Positions 57,078-64,000 of a stretch of 64,000 nt of DNA are shown in pieces; the stretch's first letter is position 1; every line of letters starts with the position of its first letter. The DNA comes from Roseateles sp. (GTDB taxonomy: Bacteria; Pseudomonadota; Gammaproteobacteria; Burkholderiales; Burkholderiaceae_C), in assembly GCF_019237615.1 (NCBI RefSeq), contig NZ_JAFAGT010000091.1, forward strand, positions 1 to 64,000, read 5' to 3'. The notes below the pieces were generated by a model that did not search any database, was not told the origin of the DNA, and was given only the letters and a program-made list of their open reading frames with translations. The translations under genes were made by a program, and so were the position numbers.

Positions 57078-58540
57078 GGGCAGTTGGCCGGGCGCGGCAG
57101 CTCGAACAGCGTCGCGCGCCGGCCGGTGAAGACGGGCTGGGCGTCTGGCAGCGCGTCGGCCGGCGTGGCGACGAGCCACAGGCGTCCTGGCGCGCAGCGT
57201 TCCTGCGCCAGGCGCTGTGGCGTCCACAGCACTCGCTCGCCCCGTGCGGGGTCGAAGCGGGCTGCGTCCAGCAGCTCGCGCTGCCAGTTGTCGCCGCCCT
57301 GGTCGCGTCGCGCATCCCAGTCGGCCAGCACGGCCGGCGGCGCGTCGAGGCGGGCCTGCAGGCGCAGGTCGAAGAAGGCCCCGCCGGTCAGCAGCACGCG
57401 GTCGCCTGGCGCTAGTCGGGCCCGCAGCGCGGCGCCGATGTCGGCATGGTCGGGCCGGCCCCAGTGCGCGACGGCCGGCACGATGGTCACGCAGAGCAGC
57501 GCGCTGGCCAGCCAGACCCAGCGCGCGCCGCGCCGGCCACGCCAGGCCTCGAACAGCAGCATGGACAGCGGCAGCAGCACCGGCAGCACATAGCCCACGA
57601 GCTTGGAGCGCGGCATCGAGAAGAAGGCCAGGATGACGACGATCCACCACAACTCGAAGCCCACGCGGCGCAGCGCGCCGGGCAGGCGCAGGCTCTGCGG
57701 CAACGTGCCCAGCGGCAGCACGGCGAGGAAGAACCACCAGGGCTGGGCATTGTTGAAGCGCGCCTCGGTGTAGCGGCGGAAATGCTGCTCGACGATGAAG
57801 TAGTCGAAGAACTCGGGGTAGCGCGATTGCATGGCCAGCAGCCAGGGCAGCGCGACGGCGGCGAACACGGCCAGGCCCAGCGGGTGCAGCGCGAAGCGCA
57901 GCGCAGCCCAGCGCCGCTGCCACAGAAGCCACGGCAGCACGACGAGGCCCGGCAGCACCGCGCCGATCAGGCCCTTGGACAGCAGGGCCAGGCCCATCGC
58001 GGCCCAGGCGACGCACAGCCAGGCCAGGCTGCGGCGCTCCGGCGCCAGCGCACGCTGGGCGCTGACGATGGCCAGCGAGATCCAGCCGGCCACCAGCATG
58101 TCATGGTTGGCGTACTGTCCGCCGAGGTAGAACAGCGGCAGGACCGCCAGCCAGGCCAGCGCCTGCCGGGCGTCGTCGACGTCGCGGTAGCGCGCGCGGG
58201 CCGCGATCCACAGCGCCAGACCCATCAGCCAGGCGCCCAACAGCGGCGCCGCACGCAGGGCAAGCGGCGTGGGGCCCAGCACGTGCATGGCCGCGATGTC
58301 TATCCAGTACATCAGCGGCGGCTTGTGGAAATAGGGCAGACCGAACAGCGTGGGCGTCAGCCACTGGCCATCCGACAGCATTTCGTAGGCCACACCGCCG
58401 TAGCGACCCTCGTCGGGCAGGGCCACTTGCCGCCAGCCGGCGAAGGCGACGAGCCACAGGGCGAGCAGGGCGAGCGGCCACCAGGAGGGCAGGCGGCGGG
58501 AGAGTTGAGCAGGCAAACGCATCGTGTCAGGGTAGGTCAT
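57074..58540 (-). CDS. ArnT-like GT39/GT83 lipid-linked sugar transferase
   Basis: Integral membrane glycosyltransferase of about 488 aa. The first periplasmic loop has the catalytic ALPDEGRYGGVAYEML (Asp-Glu) and PYFHKPPLMYWI, followed by about 11 more helices and a C-terminal soluble part of about 150 residues. ArnT uses undecaprenyl-phosphate aminoarabinose to modify lipid A phosphate. ATG 58540 or 58522 are both possible starts. The gtrA-like gene follows with a 4-base overlap. Confidence 0.87.
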   Translation of the reverse strand: MTYPDTMRLPAQLSRRLPSWWPLALLALWLVAFAGWRQVALPDEGRYGGVAYEMLSDGQWLTPTLFGLPYFHKPPLMYWIDIAAMHVLGPTPLALRAAPLLGAWLMGLALWIAARARYRDVDDARQALAWLAVLPLFYLGGQYANHDMLVAGWISLAIVSAQRALAPERRSLAWLCVAWAAMGLALLSKGLIGAVLPGLVVLPWLLWQRRWAALRFALHPLGLAVFAAVALPWLLAMQSRYPEFFDYFIVEQHFRRYTEARFNNAQPWWFFLAVLPLGTLPQSLRLPGALRRVGFELWWIVVILAFFSMPRSKLVGYVLPVLLPLSMLLFEAWRGRRGARWVWLASALLCVTIVPAVAHWGRPDHADIGAALRARLAPGDRVLLTGGAFFDLRLQARLDAPPAVLADWDARRDQGGDNWQRELLDAARFDPARGERVLWTPQRLAQERCAPGRLWLVATPADALPDAQPVFTGRRATLFELPRPANCP

Positions 58541-58667
58541 CTGCGTGACGACGTGTGTCTCGGAACTGGTAAGGGGCTTGCGGGGAGGCGTCCGCGCCTC
58601 GTGTGCATGGGTCACGTTCGCGCGGCGCCGGCCGCTGCGGGACGCTCGGGCACGGCATGATGCACGC

Positions 58668-59426
58668 ATGTTCAACGCATGGCGTCGTTGGGAGCGGGGA
58701 CTGCGGGGCAGCCTGGCCGCGCTGCTGCTGCTGGGCCAGCTATTGTCCACCGGCGCGGAGCCGGCGCGGCCGCTGGTGATGCTGGTGGAGACCAGCGCGC
58801 TGATGCCCCAGGCGCGCATCGAGGGCGAGCGCGTTGTCGAAGGCCTGCACCTGGACCTGGGCCAGGCCCTGGCCCGGCGGCTGGGTCGCGAGCTGGTGGC
58901 CCTGCCGGTGCCGCGCAAGCGCCTCGCCGAGGCCTTGCAGCGTGGCGAGGGCGACCTGTTGTGCGACTACCAGAGCGACTGGCTGCCCGGCACCTTCGCC
59001 TGGAGCCGGCCCTTCCTTCCCGACCAGGCCCTGCTCATCAGTGCCGCCACGGCGCCGGCCCCGGCCGGGCTGGTGGCGCTGGCCGGCCAACCGTTGGGCA
59101 CGGTGCGCGGCTATGTCTACCCCGAAGTGGTCGGGGTCCTGCGCACCGGCTTCAGGCGCGACGACGCGCCCGACGCGCCGGCAAACCTGCAGAAGCTCGG
59201 GCTCGGCCGCGTGCAGCATGCGCTGACGGGGCGGCGCGTGCTGGAGTACCAGCAGCGCATCGGCCGCTTCAAGCTGGCGCTGCACGCACCGCTAGTGGTG
59301 TCCGAGGTGCTGGCCCGATGTGCGCTGTCGCCCAGCAGCCCGGTCGGGCTGGCGGCACTGAACGCGGCCATCCAGGGCCTGGTCGGCGACGGTGAACTGA
59401 ACCACCTGCTGGGGCGCTACCGCTAG
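58668..59426 (+). CDS. Orphan periplasmic solute-binding protein (SBP_bac_3-like)
   Basis: Protein of 252 aa with an N-terminal signal (LAALLLLGQLLSTGA) and the shape of amino acid-type binding proteins: LHLDLGQALARRLGRELVAL, ALQRGEGDLLCDYQSDWL and PLGTVRGYVYPE. No permease or ATPase is adjacent, so it may act as a sensor or with a distant transporter. ATG 58668 starts at the signal. Its stop overlaps the convergent cphA stop by 4 bases. Confidence 0.72.
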   Translation: MFNAWRRWERGLRGSLAALLLLGQLLSTGAEPARPLVMLVETSALMPQARIEGERVVEGLHLDLGQALARRLGRELVALPVPRKRLAEALQRGEGDLLCDYQSDWLPGTFAWSRPFLPDQALLISAATAPAPAGLVALAGQPLGTVRGYVYPEVVGVLRTGFRRDDAPDAPANLQKLGLGRVQHALTGRRVLEYQQRIGRFKLALHAPLVVSEVLARCALSPSSPVGLAALNAAIQGLVGDGELNHLLGRYR

Positions 59427-61984
59427 GCTTCCGCGATACGCCTGGCGAGATGGGCCAGGGCCTCTTCCACCTGATCGACCAGCACCAGGCAGAGGTCGCC
59501 CGGCCGCAGGCGCGCCAGCGCGCGGTCGATGGCGATGAACTCGCCGACGATCTCCTCGATGTGTGTCGTACGTGACGCGCCTTCCAGTCCGGCGCGCAGC
59601 AACGCGACGACCTCGCCGGCCTGGCGGCCGCGCTGGCAGGCATCCTCGTAGAGGATGACGTCGTCGAAGGCGGCGCCGAGGATCTCGGTCTGCACGCGGA
59701 TGTCCTCGTCGCGGCGATCGCCAGCGCCGCTGATGACCACCACGCGCTTGTGCGCCGGCATGGCGGCCACGGCACCCACCAGGGCCTTCATCGCGTCGCC
59801 GTTGTGGCCGTAGTCGGCGATGACGGTGGCGCCGCGGTAGTCCATCACGTTGAAGCGGCCGGGCGCGTTGTCGGCGTCATTGGCGAAGCTGCCGACGCCA
59901 CGGCGTATGGTGTCCCAGTCCAGGCCCACGGCCCAGGCTGCGGCGACGGCGGCCATTGCGTTCTCGACCTGGAAGCCAATGACGCCGCCGCGCGTCAGCG
60001 GGATGTCGCGCAGCGGGATGCTCTCGCGCCACACGCCCTGGGCTGCGACGAGCTGGTCGCCATCCACGTAGACGCAGCGCTTGCCCTGGGCGCGGTGTGT
60101 GGCCATCAGCGGGTGGTGCCGGTCGGCGGCAAAGTAGATGACCTGACCGGGGCAGACAGCGGCCATCTCGGCCGTCAGCGGGTCGGTCGCGTTCAGCACC
60201 GCATAGCCGGTGGGGGCGACGTTCTGAACGATGACGCGCTTGACCAGCACCAGGTCCTCGGCCGTGTGCAGGAAGTTCATGCCCAGGTGGTCGCCCGCGC
60301 CGACGTTGGTGACGACGGCGACCTGGCAGCGGTCGAAGCCCAGGCCTTCGCGCAGGATGCCACCGCGGGCGGTCTCGAGAACCGCGGCTTCCACGTCGGG
60401 GTGCATCAGCACGTTGCGTGCGCTCTTGGGGCCGGAGCAGTCGCCGCTGTCGATCTGCCGACCGTCGACGTAGACGCCGTCGGTGTTGGTCATGCCGACC
60501 TTGAGCCCGCAGCTGGCGAACATGTGGGCGATGAGGCGCGTGACCGTCGTCTTGCCGTTGGTGCCGGTGACGGCGACGACCGGGATGCGGCCGTCCTCGG
60601 CCTTGGGGCCGGTGCCGAACAGGTGGCCCACGATGCCCTCACCGACGTTGCGGCCCTTGCCGTAGCTGGGGCTCAGGTGCATGCGCAGGCCGGGCGCGGC
60701 GTTGACCTCGACGATGCCACCGTTGATCTCCTCCAGCGGCCGCAGCACACTCTCGGCCACCACGTCCACGCCGCAGACATGCAAGCCCACGACCTGGGCC
60801 GCCGCGATGGCGCGGGCCGCCACTTCGGGGTGCACATCGTCCGTCACGTCGGTGGCGGTGCCGCCGGTGGACAGGTTGGCGTTGTTGCGCAGGATGACGC
60901 GCTGGCCCTTCTCTGGCACGGACTCGGGCGTCAGGTTCTGCTGCGTCAGGCGTGCGACCGCGATGTCGTCGAAGCGGATCTTGGTCAGCGAGGTGGCATG
61001 ACCGTCGCCGCGGCGCGGGTCGGCATTGACCTTGTCGACCAGCTGCTTGACGGTCAGCTGGCCGTCGCCGATGACATGGGGCGGGTCGCGGCGGGCGGCG
61101 GCGATGAGCTTGTCGCCGATGACCAGCAGCCGGTAGTCGCCGCCTGGCAGGAACTTCTCCACCATGACCTGGCCGATCTCGTCGGCGGCCTTGTAGGCGA
61201 TGTCGAAATGCTCTCGGTTCACGACGTTGACGGTGACGCCCTTGCCCTGGTTGCCGTCCTGGGGCTTCACGACGACCGGCAAGCCGATCTCCAGTGCGAC
61301 GGCCCAGCCGTCGTCCGGCGAGTCCACCGGGCGACCCGTGGGCACCGGCACGCCGGCGGCCTGCAGCAGGCGCTTGCAGAGGTCCTTGTCCTGGGCGATG
61401 GACTCGGAGACGGCGCTGGTCGCGTCCACCTCGGCGGCCCAGATGCGGCGCTGCTTGGCGCCCCAGCCGAACTGCACCAGGCTGCCCTGTGTCAGCCGGC
61501 GGAACGGTATGCCGCGCGCGATTGCGGCGTTGACGATGGAGCCGGTGGAGGGGCCGAGGCGGATGTCCTCGTCCAGCTCGCGCAATCCGCTGAGCACGGC
61601 GTCGGCGTCGAACTCGCCGCCGTCCAGCGCGGCCAGCACCAGCTTCAGGGCCTGCTCGAAGGCGAGGCGGCCGACGTCCTCCTCGCTGTACTCGACGACG
61701 ATCTGGTAGGTGCCGGCCTCGGGCGTGACGTGCGTCTGGCTGAAGGTGACAGGGCAGCCGGCCTGGGCCTGCAGGGCCAGCGTGGCCTGCTCCAGCACCT
61801 GGGCCAGCGAGGTGTCGGCGCGCAGCTCGCCGATGGTGGGGAAGAGCTGGCGCAGACGGGGCTCGAAGCCGGGCAGTCGCTCCAGCGAGCGCTCGGCCTC
61901 GCTGCAATGCACGACGGCCTCGATGGTCGTGTGGCGGCTCCACATGTTGGGGCCGCGCAGCGCGCGGGTGCGGGAAACGTCCAT
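59423..61984 (-). CDS. cphA: Cyanophycin synthetase
   Basis: Makes the storage polymer multi-L-arginyl-poly-L-aspartate from Asp, Arg and ATP. The 853 aa have the N domain (1-160), an ATP-grasp domain (about 220-470; VVVKPQDGNQGKGVTVNV, GGIVEVNAAPGLRMHL) that adds Asp, and a Mur-ligase-like domain (about 470-853) with an intact P-loop GTNGKT at 474-479 and AVLETARGGILREGLGF that adds Arg. The N-terminus lacks the GGF..GTWMGH motif that the upstream CphA' has, as in other betaproteobacterial CphA. It follows cphA' by 12 bases. Confidence 0.95.
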   Translation of the reverse strand: MDVSRTRALRGPNMWSRHTTIEAVVHCSEAERSLERLPGFEPRLRQLFPTIGELRADTSLAQVLEQATLALQAQAGCPVTFSQTHVTPEAGTYQIVVEYSEEDVGRLAFEQALKLVLAALDGGEFDADAVLSGLRELDEDIRLGPSTGSIVNAAIARGIPFRRLTQGSLVQFGWGAKQRRIWAAEVDATSAVSESIAQDKDLCKRLLQAAGVPVPTGRPVDSPDDGWAVALEIGLPVVVKPQDGNQGKGVTVNVVNREHFDIAYKAADEIGQVMVEKFLPGGDYRLLVIGDKLIAAARRDPPHVIGDGQLTVKQLVDKVNADPRRGDGHATSLTKIRFDDIAVARLTQQNLTPESVPEKGQRVILRNNANLSTGGTATDVTDDVHPEVAARAIAAAQVVGLHVCGVDVVAESVLRPLEEINGGIVEVNAAPGLRMHLSPSYGKGRNVGEGIVGHLFGTGPKAEDGRIPVVAVTGTNGKTTVTRLIAHMFASCGLKVGMTNTDGVYVDGRQIDSGDCSGPKSARNVLMHPDVEAAVLETARGGILREGLGFDRCQVAVVTNVGAGDHLGMNFLHTAEDLVLVKRVIVQNVAPTGYAVLNATDPLTAEMAAVCPGQVIYFAADRHHPLMATHRAQGKRCVYVDGDQLVAAQGVWRESIPLRDIPLTRGGVIGFQVENAMAAVAAAWAVGLDWDTIRRGVGSFANDADNAPGRFNVMDYRGATVIADYGHNGDAMKALVGAVAAMPAHKRVVVISGAGDRRDEDIRVQTEILGAAFDDVILYEDACQRGRQAGEVVALLRAGLEGASRTTHIEEIVGEFIAIDRALARLRPGDLCLVLVDQVEEALAHLARRIAEA

Positions 61985-61996
61985 GTTCGTTCTTGT

Positions 61997-64000
61997 TTAC
62001 GCGAGGTGGAGTTCGGGGACGAAGGTGTCCAGGCCGGCGGCGATGAGCTCGGGCGAGATGCCCAGGGCCCAGGCGGTGGCGACGGCGGCCAGCAGTGTCG
62101 AGGCATCGGTGGCCTTCGCACCGAAGCGGTGCAGCAGCGCGTCGATGTTGGCGCCGGGCGTCTCGGCCGGGCCTTGCGCCAGCACGGCGGCGCCGCCGCG
62201 CAGGAAGACGGCGCGGCCACCGCGGTCGCGGTGGTGGCGGACGGCTTCCAGGCCGCCGTCCTCGGCGTAGAAGACGACCTCGCCGTCGCTGAGTTCGGCC
62301 ATGTCGACGAGGCGCGGATGGGCCGCGTTCAGCACGCTGGCGCCGTCGCTGAGCACCACGTCGACCTGGGTGCGCAGCACCTTGTAGAGCTGGTCGGCGT
62401 CCTGCACGTCGAAGTCGGCCAGCTCGGCGATGCCGTCCATGTCCGTGACGACGCCGACCAGGGCGCGGTCATAGGCCAGGCCGTCACGCAGGATGGAGGC
62501 CGGGTCGTTCTCGACGACGACGGCGTTGACGCCGCGGTTCATCAGCAGGCGATGGGCGGCGTCCCAACGGGCGCTGTCGCGCTTCTCGACGCGGCGCGTG
62601 CCCAGGAACAGGCCGTCGCGGCAGGCCAGGCCCACGTGGCGGCCGTTCAGGTGCAGCAGCCAGGCGACGAGACGGGCAATCTGGTGGCCGCCGCGCGAGC
62701 CGGCCACGCCGACGATGGGGATGCGGCCCGATTCGTCCTCGGCGAACAGGTGATCGATGATGGCCTGGCCCACCGGCTGGGGCGCGCCGCCGGCCGGCTT
62801 CAGGTGCATCAGCAGGCCCGGCCCGGCGTTGACCTCGACGATGGCGCCACCGGTCTCGCTGAGCGGCTTGCCGATGTCCTCGGTGACGAGGTCCACGCCG
62901 GCGATGTCCAGGCCCACGGTGCGGGCGGCCAGCGATACGGCGTGGACCACCTCGGGGTGGACCTCGGACGTGCAGTCGATGGCGACGTTGCCGTTGCGCT
63001 GGATCAGCACGGCCTTGCCCGCCGCCGGCACAGCCTCGGGCGTGAAGCCCTGGCGCTGCAGGTCCAGCAGCACGACTGGGTCTTCGCCGAGCTGGATGCG
63101 GTTCAGCGGGAAGTCCTCGGTCAGGCCGCGGCGCGGGTCGGTGTTGATCTGCAAGTCGATAAGCTGGGCGACCGTGTGCCGGCCGTCGCCATGCACCCAG
63201 GCGGCCTCGCCGCGCGCGGCGGCGACGACCTGGCCACCGACGACCAGCACGCGGTGCTCGTTGCCGCGGATGTAGCTCTCCACCAGCACCGAGGAGCCCT
63301 CGGCGTCGGCCAGCTTGAAGGCGGCCTCGCAGTCGGCCTCGGTCTGGATGTCCAGCGTGACGCCGCGGCCATGGTTGCCGTCGCTGGGCTTGATGACCAC
63401 GGGCAGGCCGATGTCCTGCGCGGCCTCCCAGGCCGCGTTGGCACTCCTGACCTCCTGGCCGGCGGGCACGGGCACGCCGACGGCCTTGAGCAGCGTCTTG
63501 GTCAGGTCCTTGTCGCCGGCGATGCCCTCGGCGATGGCGCTGGTCATGTCGGTCTCGGCCGTCCATATGCGGCGCTGGCGGGCGCCGTGGCCCAGCTGCA
63601 CGAGATTGCCGTCGTTCAGGCGGATGTGCGGGATGCGGCGGTCCGTCGCGGCCGCGACGATGGCGGCGGTGGACGGGCCCAGGTAGCAGTCGTCCAGCTT
63701 GTCGCGCACCCGGGCCACGGCGGCGGGCACGTCGAAGCCTTCGTCGTTGATCATGGCCATGATGAGGGCGTGGCCCTCGGCCAGCGCGGCGCGGGCCACC
63801 TGCTCGTCGCGGGCGCGGAACACCATGCGGTAGACGCCGCGTCGGCTGGTGGAGCGGGTCTGGCCGAAGCCGGTGGGCATGCCAGCCAGGTTGAGCAGCT
63901 CGATGACGATGTGCTCCAGCACATGTCCCATCCAGGTGCCGTCGCGCAGGCGCTCAATGAAGCCGCCGCGCTCGCCGACGCCGCAGTGGTGCTCGATGAG
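61997..64000 (-). CDS. cphA': Second cyanophycin synthetase CphA' (start beyond window)
   Basis: 667 residues are visible; the frame runs open through position 64000 (RGGFIERLRDGTWMGH near the edge), so roughly 50-60 N-terminal residues are missing. The ATP-grasp part is complete (VVIKPSDGNHGRGVTLDI, GGAIVEVNAGPGLLMHLKP). The C-terminal Mur-ligase-like domain is shorter than in CphA, and the P-loop position reads GVAGSRGGHQIA, without the GKT/S needed for ATP. So it may only run one of the two ligations, as in truncated CphA2-type enzymes. It is upstream of and co-directional with cphA. Confidence 0.9.
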   Translation of the reverse strand, partial: LIEHHCGVGERGGFIERLRDGTWMGHVLEHIVIELLNLAGMPTGFGQTRSTSRRGVYRMVFRARDEQVARAALAEGHALIMAMINDEGFDVPAAVARVRDKLDDCYLGPSTAAIVAAATDRRIPHIRLNDGNLVQLGHGARQRRIWTAETDMTSAIAEGIAGDKDLTKTLLKAVGVPVPAGQEVRSANAAWEAAQDIGLPVVIKPSDGNHGRGVTLDIQTEADCEAAFKLADAEGSSVLVESYIRGNEHRVLVVGGQVVAAARGEAAWVHGDGRHTVAQLIDLQINTDPRRGLTEDFPLNRIQLGEDPVVLLDLQRQGFTPEAVPAAGKAVLIQRNGNVAIDCTSEVHPEVVHAVSLAARTVGLDIAGVDLVTEDIGKPLSETGGAIVEVNAGPGLLMHLKPAGGAPQPVGQAIIDHLFAEDESGRIPIVGVAGSRGGHQIARLVAWLLHLNGRHVGLACRDGLFLGTRRVEKRDSARWDAAHRLLMNRGVNAVVVENDPASILRDGLAYDRALVGVVTDMDGIAELADFDVQDADQLYKVLRTQVDVVLSDGASVLNAAHPRLVDMAELSDGEVVFYAEDGGLEAVRHHRDRGGRAVFLRGGAAVLAQGPAETPGANIDALLHRFGAKATDASTLLAAVATAWALGISPELIAAGLDTFVPELHLA

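Noticed and set aside
61997-64000. CphA' treated as a pseudogene because of the missing P-loop
   Set aside because: The frame is intact over more than 660 codons and the ATP-grasp motifs are perfect. Shortened CphA-type enzymes are known to be functional.

Overview
The window is about 70% G+C DNA from a betaproteobacterium. Burkholderiales of the Rubrivivax/Roseateles/Mitsuaria type fit best (inference). The reasons are the linked cphA'/cphA cyanophycin synthetase genes, an SAH riboswitch ahead of ahcY, DUF1631, Smg/DUF494, DUF2917 and DUF1161 proteins, and the def-fmt/LysM-dprA-smg arrangement. I found no rRNA, tRNA, CRISPR array, insertion sequence, integrase or prophage. Gene density is very high, and many neighbours overlap by 1-4 bases (ATGA, GTGA, TGATG).

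Layout. 0.2-5 kb: secreted M13 peptidase, Kup K+ transporter, class II glutamine amidotransferase. 5-14.6 kb (+): BenE transporter, gshB, Tat-like DUF885 hydrolase, a TPR protein carrying an HExxH peptidase motif, a FUSC membrane protein and glutathione-dependent formaldehyde dehydrogenase, the last three translationally coupled. 14.7-18.5 kb (-): Slt transglycosylase, NDUFA9-like SDR protein, GST. 18.5-24.7 kb: 5-FCL, KefB/YbaL antiporter, LysR regulator divergent from a DUF2917 gene, TfoX protein, a second 5-FCL, DUF1161, PepQ. 24.7-28.6 kb: a decayed GH74 glycosidase fragment, LMW phosphatase, TonB receptor, OmpW. 28.8-33.1 kb (-): ahcY-tlyA-metF with an SAH riboswitch, and a YcaQ-family gene. 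33.3-39 kb (+): yajC-secD-secF and DUF1631. 39-42 kb (-): LysM protein, dprA, smg. 42-51.7 kb (+): def, fmt, htpX, small lipoprotein, DUF2807 protein, azlC-azlD, pgk, ChaN-like lipoprotein, maeB. 51.6-56.7 kb: DMT transporter divergent from an XRE-cupin regulator, pyk, GT2 glycosyltransferase, ChbG/YdjC deacetylase. 56.7-64 kb: ArnT-like GT39 and GtrA, an orphan periplasmic binding protein, cphA and a truncated-by-window cphA'.

Functional threads. The methyl cycle (ahcY, metF) is organised under an SAH sensor together with the SAM-using rRNA methyltransferase TlyA, and two 5-FCL paralogues feed the same folate pool. The GT2/ChbG/GtrA/ArnT set has all the parts for adding a deacetylated amino sugar to lipid A or another envelope lipid. 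Two cyanophycin synthetases, one without a recognisable Mur-ligase P-loop, indicate nitrogen storage. The regulatory DNA most worth testing is the riboswitch and its downstream stem, a palindrome over the XRE start codon, a long dyad between lysR and the DUF2917 gene, nested palindromes before the TonB receptor, and an FNR-like box before ompW.
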